From Marsupella aquatica (lineage: Eukaryota > Marchantiophyta), in contig OZ316892.1 of assembly GCA_973895155.1 (NCBI GenBank), forward strand, positions 27,528,001 through 27,592,000: a stretch of DNA of 64,000 nucleotides, written 5' to 3'. The notes below the pieces were generated by a model. That model had not been told where the DNA came from. It ran no database searches and saw only the letters and a program-made list of their open reading frames with translations. Of this stretch, positions 24,871 to 36,900 are shown piece after piece (the stretch's first letter is position 1; the number at the start of each line of letters is the position of its first letter). Made by a program: the position numbers and the translations under genes.

Positions 24871-25449
24871 ATGGATCACAACATGGATGCTGTGGAGAAG
24901 ATTAGACTCTCAGCTAGGGAGATTGTTGGCTACAAGGAAGGAGCCATTTGGTCGTCTCCAATTGGATTCATCCCTGGTCCTCATCAGATCATCATGGGCT
25001 CTCTGTTAACATGGCTCTGCGCAGCTTTGTGCCGAATCTGGGAAGTTCCAAACAATTTCAAGAAGGCCCTGGAGCAGAACCTGGTCTCCCAGGAAGCGTA
25101 CAGCAAGCAGTTCAAACAGTTCCTGGAGAAGTTAGCAGGCGCAGGCAACGTGGGACCTGCAGACTCCATGATGGATATAGTGTCATTGGGAGTGATGGTC
25201 ACTGGAGCTATTCTATACGTTAAAGCTGCGTATGACTCCCGAAGGTGGGACGCGAACAGATCAGAGAAGGACTATGAGCAACTGATCAAAGAGTTTGTCG
25301 ATCTCCATGGGCCTGATCTGAAACAAACTGTTCGCGAGAGTCACTCAATCGCGGATGTTCTCAACCCTGAGACGGATAGAGACCAAGTCAACAAACAGCT
25401 TGTAGAGTATTTTGATAGAGTTAGTGCTCAGCATCGTGCCCGTGACTAA
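24871..25449 (+). CDS. Uncharacterised 192-residue protein, single exon
   Basis: A clean ATG-to-TAA frame encodes 192 residues of plausible composition. I do not recognise the family. Features seen are a hydrophobic stretch around residues 35-55 (IIMGSLLTWLCAALCRIW), a second one around residues 104-119 (IVSLGVMVTGAILYVKA), and charged helical segments between and after them (KKALEQ, KQFKQFLEKL, KDYEQLIKEF). A small membrane-associated helical protein is possible, but that is inference. It follows the partial repeat unit, in the position held by the GIL1-like gene in units A and B, yet shows no similarity to that gene. The ATG is the first in frame. Confidence 0.6.
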   Translation: MDHNMDAVEKIRLSAREIVGYKEGAIWSSPIGFIPGPHQIIMGSLLTWLCAALCRIWEVPNNFKKALEQNLVSQEAYSKQFKQFLEKLAGAGNVGPADSMMDIVSLGVMVTGAILYVKAAYDSRRWDANRSEKDYEQLIKEFVDLHGPDLKQTVRESHSIADVLNPETDRDQVNKQLVEYFDRVSAQHRARD

Positions 25450-26029
25450 TGTGATCTGAAAGAAAATCTACCTGAGACGTTTTCAATTACTTTGCATGAC
25501 CGGGAAGGATAGGGATCAAGCTAAACTGGGCTAGCACTCAATTTTTGTGCATGTCCATGACTCCCAATGCGTAGCTAGGTGTAATCCTTTCAGTTTGACA
25601 TCAGCCATGTTACAATTTCTGATGAATGATAAGGTACGGTGATCGCATGAGATTTTGTGTTCTAAAATGATTTCCAGACAATCATCCAATAATGTTTTTC
25701 TCCGTGGATACTTAGCTAGAAAATCGGTTTCGAGTAGTAGAAGTTTCAAGTTTAGATGAATCTAATGTCTTGGATTTAAATTTCGATTCCAACTTCGATA
25801 CCAACTAATTTCGCATCAACGGTGCTTCCAATTCTTGAAAACTTGGTAGCTTTCCTAATACTCCGACCTGTGTCATAATTTGGTTCACGAGTCTTGGTGA
25901 CGTTCTCCTTTGTGGCACAGCCAATAAATGAAATCAGAGTGTCTGACCCAGTTATTTTAGTATAGCAACACACATTACCCAAAATAATTGCGTAGCCAAT
26001 TTGTGAGATAATTCACATGTTACAGTCTC
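25450..26029. other. 3' flank of the 192-residue gene
   Basis: Presumed 3' untranslated region and spacer up to the start of duplicated unit A. Nothing else is recognised. Confidence 0.5.
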
Positions 26030-26149
26030 ATTTCAAGTTCAGACCAGGTTATATGAAGTGGCCCTAACAATAAACAATAAATAAATTGTGGGGCTGAGTA
26101 AATCAGATGCAAGGAACAACAATTTGTAACCAGAAAAAGGAGGGCAACC

Positions 26150-26230
26150 CCCGGGGTAGCTCTGTGGTAGGGCCAAATGAGCTGCTCATTTGGCTGTGTC
26201 TAGCATTTGATTGTTAGTGCATCACTTCAC
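26150..26230 (+). mobile_element. tRNA-like SINE-type block, unit A copy
   Basis: GGGGTAGCTCTGTGGTAG resembles the D-arm and A-box of a tRNA (TAGCTCTGTGG at 26157-26167). A clear B-box is not visible and no cloverleaf forms. A mutated copy lies at about 35,280-35,360 in unit B, so the insertion predates the duplication. Confidence 0.4.
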
Positions 26231-26639
26231 CTCGCACCAAACAAACAAACAACATTCGCTAAGTTAAAACTTCTAAAGGCTAATCCTGTGTGGTGATAAA
26301 AACCTTCATCTCCACTGTCTGGAGAATGTGCTCGATTTCGAGTTTCCGAGTCTTCCTCGTAGAATCGACCTGGATCTTTCAAGCAATGTGAGTGGTGTGA
26401 GTCCGATCCGGCACCCATTTCCAGCATACCGACCTTCTGAAATCTGCATGTCTTTGATGTCTCGATACTACCATGACTATCTGGATATGTTCAATAACCA
26501 CTGGACGGGCTGTTTGCACGAGAGTCTTGATATGACATTCTAGTGACAGTGGTGGGGGATACAGCGACGTAGATGGTGCGATCGATCCCAAACACCTTCT
26601 GCTTGTGCGACTTGCTGACCGTGTCATCGATTATCACTG

Positions 26640-26945
26640 CTCAATAACAAACTTGCATGTATAGTAGCAATTCTAGACTCACACAAACTTTCCAGAGTTT
26701 CCACCTTGAGAAAGAGCAGCGATCGCCACCTGTCAACTGGATGGGTAATAACTTCCAGAGGATGATTCCACACGAAAAAGGATCACACTGAAACCATTTA
26801 GCGAATCTTTATACAAACTTGAAGAGCATGCTACTGTCCTGACACCTCACCTCTTAAAACCCACCATATAGAGCAAATGCGTGCTTGAGACATCTGCCAA
26901 AAGTGTAGGAGGCATCCAGAAATTTCCACAATTTGAGATTCACCG
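26640..26945. repeat. Conserved non-assigned block shared by units A and B
   Basis: This aligns with 37,060-37,350. Shared phrases are AACTGGATGGGTAAT, CTTCCAGAGGATGATTCCAC and AAAACCCACCATATAGAGCA. In unit B the block is open for 90 codons but has no ATG; here an indel breaks the same frame. It may be the remnant of a third gene of the unit. Confidence 0.5.
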
Positions 26946-27514
26946 GGTAAGACAACACTTTTAATTAGCGTCGTTTTCTGCGCTGTGGAAAAAGCGTGAG
27001 GATACATGCATGCATGTAACTGGCGTCCAGAAGTGGAGGGCTAGGAGGCATTCGAATTTTGTGACAAAACTCCTCACTATGTACCTAGTAAGACTGAGCA
27101 GTCTACAACTGAAAGATGAAAGATAAAGTGATACCTATCGTGGTATGAAAGGAGCAATAGCAACAGATGATCGATCTAACTAGAATCCATGGACAAACAT
27201 AAACATAGAAGTAACAACTAGCTAGCTACGCACAAACTACGTCATGAATCGATTCCAAAAGCAGCACCATTATATTGTCGACGCTGTGTTCCGAACTACT
27301 CTCTCGTACTAAACCTCCCATGAAGATACACCTGTCTAAGTGAGTCCGATTCGAGCTGTCATGAGGATTTTTGTTTTCCGAGGTACAGAAATCAACTTCG
27401 GGTTCCGAATTCAAGTGCCACAAAAGGAAGATGGCTACTGCAGACGTGTCACTACTACTGATATCGATGGACGTCTTTTCATATGAAGGGATTCGGGTAG
27501 TTGCACGAGCGATC

Positions 27515-29322
27515 CTAAAAGAGGTCTCTTTCGAATGAGACAGAGAACATAGAAGTTTTCTCTCCAGAGAAGTTTTCAGGTTCTGCGAAAACCTCGACTA
27601 GAGTTCTCCCGAAGTACATTGTGACCTCCACGGACGCCTCATCCTCCATCAGCTGCGCTTCCAGTGGAATAGGATAAATCCAGGAACCAACCTCCGTTAT
27701 CCCTGGGTCTGTGACATATTGTGGCTCAGGATCAGTCGTTGATTACATGGTTATATTAAACGCTGTTGCTGCCTTCTGCACAGGGGTGTGGATAAGATAC
27801 CTGATGGTTCACAGGAACATCATCGCCAATCCGAGTGAAGACGGAAAATGCGTCTTGGCATAGTGCGTTTCCAGTGTCATCGAATATGAGAGACTTTTGG
27901 GGATCCCCCTTTTTGAACGCTCTGGCCGCAGCTATTCCATAGGTTTTCCTTGATTTCCTGGACATCATTATATCAGGGCCTTGGGTTCCAAACGCAACTG
28001 CTCCTTGGCATATTGCGCTTCCAGGCTGACTAGGACTTCTGATATGCTCCACCTTCGACGAAAATGCGTCCTTAATTTGTTTCATGAGATAAGGGGAATT
28101 GGAAAACCCACCTACGACCATGATGGCTTTCACACCTGGAGCGAGAGCTAGTTGATCTGTGATCAACTTCAAGATCTTATTGACCTCTCCATCGAAGATC
28201 ATTTTCATGTCTTCGCCTCTGATCACCACTTCGTCGTAGAGGGAATCTGAAGTCCAGGCCCCGCTGGTCTTTTCGTTTGCCTCCCATACTGTTGCGAGCT
28301 TCGCTGGTACCTCCAAGTTGTAGGGATCTGGCATCCCGCTAAAGCCGCTCTTTAATTTTTCCCAGTAACCTTTTATTGTGAGTACAGTAGCAGGATGCTC
28401 TGCGCAGAATTTTTCAAAGCCATCTATTTTTCCAGCAAGATATTCCATGAAGGCCTTGTCCACGAATGTACCCTCACACACAGCTCCTACGCTGCAGGCT
28501 ACTTCCTTCACCCGGACGCCAGAGTCATCAACCTTTTCATGAACAACCAAATCCACTGTTCCTCCGCCTGCATCCACAACAAGGAATTTGCTGCCCTTCG
28601 GAAACTTGCTTTCCTTCAATTTGAGTTGGCAGTAGACACTCGCAGCTTCAGGCTCCAACACAATAGAAATCGGATGCGCACTGGCGTCCTTATCTGTGCA
28701 CCATCGACCTTGAACAAGCCCTGCCAGTTGAGAGCAGTGGAGCATTGTTTGCTTGGCCGCATCATCCCAAATTGCAGGGACTGTGAGGCACCATTGAACG
28801 TCCTTCTTCTCAATGTACCCGCCAAACTTGTTCTCCAGCTCCGCCATGATGAACATGGAGAGCTTCTTGAGATAATCGGATATCAATTGCTCAGCTGAGA
28901 ATCCTTCTGGTAGTCTTTCTCTCACAAAATCAGCAGCTAGTACGTTGCAGCTTAAATTTGGTAAAGAAATGACCACATGTGGAAAGTAGGTTCGTTCCGC
29001 TTGCAGAGCTGGAGCCTGTTCTACTGCCTCTCATTTTGGCAATAGTGGCTTGAACTGCAGCCTTCCCGTGATTCTCACACGCTGACCAGCCCCAATCCTG
29101 GAGCTCGCCAGTTTCGGCATACCAAAGACTCGTCTGTGTCTTACAATACGGTTTTGCACCAGCTGCTGCCTGGGAGGGCCAGTCGTAAAAGGTATACACT
29201 CTATCTGGTTCACTCTTCAGCGCATACGCAAATCCCGAGAACGTTGTGCCGAAGTCAATGCCTACAACGATATTGACATCCTGAACCCTGCCTTCGCTCA
29301 TCCTTTGATGTTTGTTACTCAT
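27515..29322 (-). pseudogene. HSPA12-like HSP70 pseudogene (unit A copy)
   Basis: This is a near-identical relative of the intact gene at 37935-39740. The start ATG (29320-29322) and the N-terminal ATPase motif GIDFGTTFSG are kept. Three lesions are seen against the intact copy: a net gain of 4 bases at about 28931-28945, after the codons for FKLQ; a net loss of 2 bases at about 27770-27790; and a stop codon at 27743-27745 where the intact copy has a Tyr codon. The original stop position is at 27515-27517. The two internal open stretches (406 and 130 codons) still encode DAGGGTVD and VVGGFSNSPY. The damage is light, so inactivation looks recent. A short unusual intron over the first lesion cannot be excluded, but the last two lesions would still end the protein early. 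Confidence 0.85.
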
Positions 29323-29459
29323 TGTTGTCGAGCTTCCTGGAAGACGACGTAATCTGACAGTACGTGGTCAGCATGATCTGCATGAGTGTTCAATTCTTCA
29401 AGGATGCCATATGAAACAGCATATCGACATTAAAAAATCTACACTAATTAACGTGCAGT

Positions 29460-30500
29460 CAAATGGACATTTCAGGCAAAGTTAGGCAGGTCAGGCTTGC
29501 ATTCTGCGATCGAATTCGTACCGGAGGGAAAAAGTCACTGTCTTGGAAGCGCTTGATGGTGTTGTCAGACCTGGATTTGACGCAGATGCTCAATTCAAAA
29601 CGTTACCACTATCACGGTCTCACCGAAGCTAGTCGATGGGTCGACTTTTAAACGGTTTGAGCTGATCATGTAAAGAGCCCTGACGGCTCTTTTCCGAAAT
29701 TTGCTTGGATGAAAGCAATGAATAAAATCATCTGAACTCCGTCTCAGACTGTGTTAAGTTGAGCGCAGACTCTGTTAAGCTCGTTAATCAATTCCTATTG
29801 GTAAGAATTTGGATGTACGGTCCTTCTCTCATGAAATAAGAAGCACCCGTATTGGCATTCAGTCCTTTCCACGAAGCAGAAATTAACGTAACAAACCCAG
29901 TACCATATCAAGCACTAATAAAGAACCCACAAAAATTAAACTTGCTCGGTAAGTGAGGGAAGTTCTAAAGACGCGGATCATGAGTTCAGCACAGCGTTCA
30001 CAAATGTGAACTCATATATCCCCATGTTACAAATCTAGATGTGAAAGAAGTAGGACTACCAGTAGAGTGACTACCCTTGCCACGTACCGGATTGCCTGTC
30101 CCAAACGACTGCAGTCAGTTGAGGAGGATTCGAAAGACAGCGACGCCGTTGAAGATTTTCCAGATCACTTCCCAATGTAGAGGAGGGTCATGTACTAATG
30201 ATATATAGCTACTCTCACTTTACCAATTTTGAGAGTCCTCGCCTTGGGAGCCGATTGCCTGCCCCAGACGGCAATTACCACCGTTAAATCAGACCATCAA
30301 TGAGCCGTCCCTGTCAGTTTCCACTAGCTTCCCACTCTACAATAGGCTCACGACAGTCCATTCCATGGATACTGAAGGCTTTACTGGATACCAGTATCAG
30401 GTTGATGATGATTATACCGTGGAAGGTACTGTACATTGGAAATGGCCAACCAAACTTCACATTGTATACCTTCGAGAGCGACTAGAAAACACAGACACAG
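29460..30500. repeat. Spacer module, unit A copy
   Basis: Contains AGACCTGGATTTGACGCAGA, a TCACCGAAGCTAGTCGAT block, ATGAAAGCAATG-AATAAAATCA, TTCTAAAGACGCGGAT, TGAGCCGTCCCTGTCAG and GTGGAAGGTAC. The same series occurs at 40.01-41.47 kb, partly at 31.70-32.06 kb and partly at 22.5-23.1 kb. It lies between the two divergent genes of the unit. Confidence 0.8.
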
Positions 30501-30699
30501 CTTTCATTTTCAGACTAAAATTCTAAACCTACTCTCGGGAAATTATATAATTATGGGGAAGAATGGAAGACGCCAACATTAAGTCCTTTCTGTTTGGCAG
30601 GTAACTCCATGATGTACAATACCTTCCAGAAGGATGTACTCGTTTGTAGTCTGTGTCGAACTTCACGCTCGTTCATAATCATGATTTACTCGATTGTTC

Positions 30700-30761
30700 T
30701 CGAACCAGTTACTTTGCACGTAAGTTTCGGTCGAACCAGTTACTTTGCACGTAAGTTTCGG
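30700..30761 (+). repeat. 31-bp exact tandem duplication
   Basis: TCGAACCAGTTACTTTGCAC and the following 11 bases occur at 30700-30730 and again at 30731-30761 without a gap. Confidence 0.95.
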
Positions 30762-31106
30762 TAGTTCTGTCACAGACAATCGGGGCTTTTGATTACGGGT
30801 TAGGAAAATCTTGGTACCTTCTAGCGTAGGGTAAGGTGAAAATAAACCTCACAAAATCAGCCGCCAATTATGAAATCAAAATCTGAAATCACGTCGGAAT
30901 TAAGAACCAATGTCTAAATGCACTTGAGCTTTTGACCTGAAGCTGACCGGCTCGTTTCCACTCCCTCATTTGTTACACAATTCTGTCAATCACATTACTC
31001 TTTCATATAATATATTTCTGACACAGTTCTGTCAAATAATATATCACACAGCCGAAAAGGAACTAATATTTCCCATCGATAGTATATGCATATCTTACTA
31101 CCAATT

Positions 31107-31210
31107 GATATTCTTTATTTAATATGTATACACTAGTCTTGTGTTTATAGTAAAGTTCGATATTCTTTATTTAATATGTATACACTAGTCTTGTGTTTAT
31201 AGTAAAGTTC
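31107..31210 (+). repeat. 52-bp exact tandem duplication
   Basis: Copies 31107-31158 and 31159-31210 are identical and begin GATATTCTTTATTTAATATG. They lie in the AT-rich part of the unit A spacer. Confidence 0.95.
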
Positions 31211-31699
31211 TCTGTACAAGGCATGCAATGTGTAATATAATGCCCCCTATAATGCCCCACAAAAATGACAGTTTCAATTAATTAGTTGGACGAACCCTGG
31301 CTTGGTTGTGTAATCTTTATGTTATTCAATAAGTTAGAGCAATGAAGTGTTGCAGATTAGAATAGGTTAGAACATGGAGATGAGCAGACAAAGATTAAAT
31401 GGAGGATTATGAATGAAGTGGGCGCTTAAGCCTGTACTTAGAACACTCTCAATTTCATGGAATACAAAGAGGAGAATAGTGATAACCTGGAAAAATGTTT
31501 CCTTAGTATCTCTATGTCCATACAGTCCCATGTAACTTTGGGTATGGAGTCCATGTAACATTGCGTATAATAGATGCAAAATGTTACAAAAACCAAAGAG
31601 TTTGCAAAGTTATGTCCCCTGTCACCCTAGTTTTACTTCACTTGTTCCGAAAGTCCCCTATCACACTTTGTTTCCCCTTGTGCACAGAAACTGATAATC

Positions 31700-32060
31700 G
31701 ACACTATCTCTTGATGGTTTTCTCAGACCTGGATTTGACGCACATCCTCAACTTCAAAATGTTACCACTGTCAGTCTCACCGAAGCTAGTCGATCGATCG
31801 AGTACAAACGGTATGTGCGGGTCATGTAAAGGGCTGATTGTTGTTTCCCTACATGAGCTAGGATGAAAGCAATGCATAAAATCAATTGAACCCGCTCAGA
31901 CTGTGTTAAGTTGAGCGTAGCTGATCTCAGATAGTTCGTTAATCAATTCCTGTTGGAAATTTTCTGGATGAACCGGGGGATGAACCTTCTCTCATGAGAT
32001 AAGAAGCCAACAGTATTGGCATGTAGTTCGTTCACGAAGTAAAAATTAATTTCTCTCGTT
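31700..32060. repeat. Spacer module, second copy inside unit A
   Basis: This repeats AGACCTGGATTTGACGCACA, the TCACCGAAGCTAGTCGATCG block, GACTGTGTTAAGTTGAGCG and CGTTAATCAATTCCTGTTGG from the module at 29.5-29.9 kb. It carries TCGATCGATCGAGTACAA, which the unit B copy also has and the first unit A copy lacks. It may therefore be closer to the unit B sequence. Confidence 0.75.
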
Positions 32061-33194
32061 GTCCACAAGAAATAAACAGTCAAAGCTCCATTATGTCGGT
32101 TGAGCTTTGCTTGAACATCAAGGGTGAATGAATATGAACAAGATGGCAACAGTTTGAACCACTCTTGACCGCAGTGGGAGGCTCAATTTTAGTTCTCCAT
32201 GCAGATATACATATGTCTGACATTTACTACATAATTGTGACTCTTGTTTGTAGAATTTCACACTATTTTTAGTTTAATTACTTCAGTGCAGCCTTTTCCA
32301 CTGCTGCCAAGCAAAATAAATCTGGTTAGTTAATTTGGAACTCGATCCAATTGAAGGTCAATAACTTGCAAGTTTTCCATCATCAGACAGTCCTCACCAT
32401 CCTCAATTTAACCTCGACATGGGCCCCAACACCCTCTCTCCCCCTCGACCAGAGGGGAATACATGTGGGAGTGGGTCAGCTAACCAGGAGGGGGCATAGC
32501 AGGTTCACCTTGTGATTTGTTGCTACATAATCTCTAATGTGGGGGAATCTGCCATGAGAATTTGAGGTTTTAACATACACTACTCTTCGAAAACCAGTAG
32601 TTATTTAGCAGAAATCTCTGTCATCATGGGTGCACGTGCTTGAAACTAGACATATTGTGAGCAAATTTTGAGCCCTCACTATCTCACCAACCCTACTAGG
32701 GGGCCTGTCAATCAAATCTATGATCTGTGATCGCTTTGATGAGTTACACTAAGACCTTAATTTGAGGACTGCTGTAGAACATTTGTCTTTGAGGAGAAAT
32801 GTAGGGAGAATGAATACCTTCAGGACTATTCTAGAAAATGATTCTCAATGACTCACGGTCGAAGTACCGTGAAAGAGAATGAATATGATCTCTTTGCTTG
32901 GGATCTCCGTTGTCATTTGTCCTGTACATCAAGATATTAACCGCCACAATTTGCAAGTACACCTCCGACAGGCTATGTCGGCGGCCACGCGTAGGTTCAC
33001 TCTACCAATCTTTATCCGTTGCATTCCAGTTCCTTCGCCAAGTATAGGTACAACTCAAATTGTGTACGATTGCATATAACACATCGAAGTGAGTCATCGA
33101 CCTTGTTAGAAAGAAGTTACTATTGTCTAGTGATTAGAAATTTCCCTCTACCCTGGGTGCAGTGGAGATCATTTGATGGGGGATCATTGTAAAC
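32061..33194. other. Spacer and 5' flank of the unit A GIL1-like copy
   Basis: From about 32.78 kb this aligns with 42.8-43.1 kb: AAAATGATTCT, TACCGTGAAAGAGAAT with ATATGATCTC, GACAGGCTAT with TCGGC, CCGTTGCATTCC. It is the likely upstream regulatory region. 32.06-32.78 kb is AT-rich with nothing recognised. Confidence 0.5.
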
Positions 33195-34686
33195 GTGACG
33201 AGACAAGTGGAATACGAGAAAGGATTGCCAAGGGAAAAGAAAGCTCGATACGAGCGTCTGCTGTCGATACGAAGGCCTCTCGGCGCATTGTCGCACTGGG
33301 TTCTACAAGTCTGTCTTAGTGGAGCAAGAAAATACATTCGAACTCCGAACAGATTTTCAACCAGAAAGATGACTTGCGGACGACCATTTCTACCGGTAAG
33401 AGGGACGCCTACCTTATACGGTTGATACGTGCCTATGAAATTTGTGCGCTAACTGTATTATCATCTGTTCTTGTCGACACGAATTTTGCACCTGCTTGTT
33501 TAGCTGTCGACGCATTTAGTTAGTGGTGTAATGCTAACTGGGCCATCCGTTTGACATCCGATATACCTCAGGAGGACATTGAACGAATTGCAAGTCAATT
33601 TAGGAGGCAGGTAGCTGACAATGACGTGACACTTCAAGAACTGCAAGCTGCCAGAAATGAAATCGGTGAACTGAAAGGCCATCTCAAAGAGTCCGAAAAT
33701 ACCATCTGTGGGTTGAAACGAGAGCTCAACGACGCCGGAGTTCATGAACTGGAACTGCTCAAAATTCGTCATGAGTCTCATCGATTGGGACAACTTATTC
33801 GGCAGAAGAACGACGCAATTGTTTCGCTGAACGAGAAAGTTCAGTATTTGACCTCAATAGTGGCAGAGCTTGAAAAGACTTCTCGCGAGCACGAGTCTTG
33901 TGCCAAACCGAAGTCGCAAAACCTGAAGTTTGTGTGCAGCAGAACGCCATTTGTGGTTATGCAGATGAACATGCTACACCGTCTCTCCTCAACACGGCTT
34001 TGTCGAATACAAAGGCTGCAGTCGCGAGGTTCCAAACAGCTTTCGGGGATGCGATCAAGCACAACTGCGACCCTGCCTCAATTGAGAATCTACTGAAACC
34101 GGATGCTCACTTTGCGAGAAGCAGCCACATAAGCTTTGCTGTCAGAGCGGCTGTCTATGAGGTCTTTTTCGAAGGTTTTGAGAATGAGAGTTTCAACCCG
34201 TTCTCTGGTGTTTCAATGTTTCTAGATCCTGGCGTTCGTCAGAACAAGTCCTACGAATACTATCTTCGAGAGAAGCAAAATCACTCGAGTGACTTAATGG
34301 ATCCACAATTTGAGGCTTTCTGCGAAATGAAGGTCCCTCTTCTTTGGGAGAAATTCAATCTCCGACTAGAGAACACGAACGCAACGATGCAAGTTGCCTG
34401 CCTTGAAGCATTCGGCGGCTCTCAGTTGGTTTCAAGCTTCCGAGTGGCAGCGATGAACGTGTGGCTCTTGCACAAGCTTGCCTTTTCTTTTGAACCACCT
34501 GCCTCTATCTTCAGGGTTGAGCAGGGTGCCGGGGTGGATTTAAATTACATGGAACCGGTGGTGAATCTGGAAGATAGTCAGAGATTTGTCAAGGAGGTAG
34601 GTTTCATGATTACTCCTGGATTTCGTATTCGAAAGGCTGTCCTACGCTGTGAAATTTACCTAGCGGGTGCAACTACGATTGCCTAG
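33195..34686 (+). pseudogene. GIL1/IRKI-like (DUF641) pseudogene (unit A copy)
   Basis: Two blocks align with the intact gene at 43573-45459. A first-exon block ends at 33395 with a GTAAGA donor, and a main exon runs from about 33572 to the TAG at 34686. Against the intact copy, a net gain of 2 bases at about 33905-33915 shifts the frame in the middle of the coiled-coil region, after the EHESCAKP codons. The first-exon block has no in-frame ATG; its frame is opened by GTG at 33195. About 360 bases of the 5' part of the main exon are missing, and the acceptor seen in the intact copy (TTTGACAG) is mutated to TTTGACAT. An alternative CCTCAG at 33566-33571 would keep the frame. The C-terminal DUF641 part stays open to the normal stop, so decay is recent. 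Confidence 0.8.
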
Positions 34687-35150
34687 TGAGGCCCATAGTA
34701 CAAACGATTTGCTTAAGTAGCCATTGTCAAGCTCTCTGGTACAATGGCACTGAGCTTAGGAAGTCCATGTGTTGCGGAATCCAATATCTTAAGATCCCCG
34801 TCTTTGAGATTTGGGAAGCATCAGATGAAAATAATTATTGACATATCTTGTTAGTCCTAGCTTGATTTCATTTATCCATTGTTTGAGTTGAAACCAAAAG
34901 CACGGAACCAAAGGTATTGTCGTTTCAGAGAGGTTCGCGGTTTAATCTACTGACAGACCAACGCGGATTGATTGCATGCATTGCCAGATTTGTGTCACAC
35001 AGCCACAGAAATGAGATCCCCTTCCCCCCCCCCGGACAAGTGTGACTTCCAAAAATTCCGATGCAGTTTCCAAGTGGTCGAAATATAATTCCTAAATGCA
35101 TTGAACGGAAGACTTCCTTCCTTCACATTCCTTTATTCTGGAATAAAAAT
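34687..35150. other. 3' flank of the unit A GIL1-like copy
   Basis: Aligns with 45,460-45,950 (CAAGCTCTCTGGTACAATGG, CTTTGAGATT.GGGAAGCATC, TTTATCCATTG). This conservation marks the right edge of the duplicated unit. A C run occurs at 35024-35033. Confidence 0.6.
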
Positions 35151-35279
35151 TATTTGAATTTTTTCACATCAGTTTTACATGAATTAATTGGACGTGAAAA
35201 TAAATGTTTAAGTAAACTGTGGGGGTGAGTAAATTAGATGCAAGCAAGGCAATTTGCAACCCGATAAAGGGAGAAGACT

Positions 35280-35360
35280 CCGCGGTAGCTACTGGATTAG
35301 CGCCAAATGAGCTGCTCATTGGGCTGTGTCTAGCATTTGGTTGTTAGTGCATCAGTTCAC
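35280..35360 (+). mobile_element. tRNA-like SINE-type block, unit B copy
   Basis: Copy of the element at 26150-26230, sharing CCAAATGAGCTGCTCATT and GGCTGTGTCTAGCATTTG. The A-box-like part is mutated (GCGGTAGCTACTGGATTAG), so it is unlikely to be transcribed. Confidence 0.4.
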
Positions 35361-35429
35361 CTCGCACATTGGCTAAATTCTTCTGAAGGTAAGTCCTCTG
35401 TGGTAATAAAAGCCATCATCTCCACTGGA

Positions 35430-36900
35430 GAATGTGCTCGAGCAATATTGTGACCGATTTGTTCTGCAGCTACTAGTTGTAGTAAGTTCTTTCCTGTGGC
35501 CAATCTACGTACCATCAGAAACCCACAAAGAGAACATACGCCAATTGCAACATCACCAACTTGAAACCTGATTGTGTATAAACCTTAGGAACTGAGTAAG
35601 TCGTGTCCTTTCTAGTCAGAAATATATTTGGCTCTGAGTAATTACTCCATGTTCATCAAATGGGACCGGAATATACGAAATCATTCGAAGAATCTTCCTT
35701 GATGAATTCTCCTCGTTCTTCAAATTTATAATAACCTTTTTCCAATCATTTAGATATGACATGCTTCTCAAATTCAGAAAATCCACAAATGATGAGAATG
35801 ACAGTAGTCAAGATAGACCTGCCTGTGTGCGCTAGTTTACTTGTGTTGCAGAAGTACCTGTTTAGCATCTCCAGTGCAGTACGGAATCTGAAAAAATATT
35901 TGTCCTCTATTTTCTGAGGCCCACATATATTTACTTTTGTCAATCCATTTACAATGTGTCATATGATCCTGACTGGCTCTCTCCAGATGCGGTCACGTAT
36001 TCCCGCGTTGTGGACCTCTCGATCTTTGCAGCTTAATGAAATACAGTCACTGGAAAGAGCTGTGCTCTGATGAACGTGGTCTTGAACTTACTGAGAAATT
36101 TACTTGACGTCCCCGGAGTTTATATTGTATTGTTCGTACACAGGGGTACTCCTGCCTTGCTCACTTCGACCATGACAGAGTGAGATTCATCCGAATCACC
36201 CTCACATTCCCGTCTACAGTGCAGATATCGGAATTATCTGTTCCCTCTAGCTTAAATCCTAGTTTCTCCTCCCTTTCGAGTCAGATGTAAATTACTAAGA
36301 GACTGGAGACTGATTGGCGAACGAATTCATGAATTGTGCATCAAATATAGACTCACATAGCAATTCAGTGGTTTTCACTTGATTGTTCTACAAAAAGTAT
36401 GATACAAAATCCAGTCAAGCATCACTTCCATACAATATGAGGATTCAGTTAGGATTCAGTTAATTTCTACGTTACTACACGAACGTAGAAATTAGAAATT
36501 CAATTTCAAACTCTAGTTTACCCACAGCTCGACCGGGAGCTCGACCCACAGTAGGCAAGTGTCTTGTTTAGGTTATAGTCGAAAGCCCAAAGGGTGTTCT
36601 ATTCTGGGCTATCACTGTGACTATCTTAAACCTTTGTCTTGATTGTAGCCTCGTGAAAGAGACGTGACCCAAATTGCAGTCGAACTTAACGCAACTGGAC
36701 AGATTTCAATACCCAAAGTACAAGATTTTCGAGTGTCAACTCTATCACAACGACTGTTCTTCGACTTTTAACACTATTATCCCACCTCCAAATTAGCTTC
36801 CTTCGCCGTTAACGTCTTTTTATCTCCATTCGGACTTATCTCTATGAATTCATTTCCTGGATCTGGATGGCAAGTTGATCTTTCAGGCACTATTCCTTCA
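35430..36900. other. Unit B-specific insertion, nothing recognised
   Basis: This stretch has no counterpart between the matching blocks of unit A (about 26.33 kb). It contains only short open frames. No terminal repeats or transposase were identified. Confidence 0.45.

Larger units (their letters stand above)
26030..35150. repeat. Segmental duplication, unit A (degenerate copy)
   Basis: Collinear with 35,151-45,960. Landmarks in order are a SINE-like block (26.1-26.23 kb), the AACTGGATGGGTAAT block (26.74 kb), the HSPA12-like pseudogene, the AGACCTGGATTTGACG spacer block, the GTTAGAAAGAAGTTAC block and the GIL1-like pseudogene with its 3' flank. Both genes are broken. A second copy of part of the spacer sits at about 31.70-32.06 kb, so this unit has an extra internal duplication. 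The limits are approximate because the edges are diverged. Confidence 0.85.

Noticed and set aside
35024-35033. C runs (also 723-735 and 53938-53953) as meaningful elements
   Set aside because: Simple homopolymers, prone to sequencing error, without conserved position between the duplicated units.
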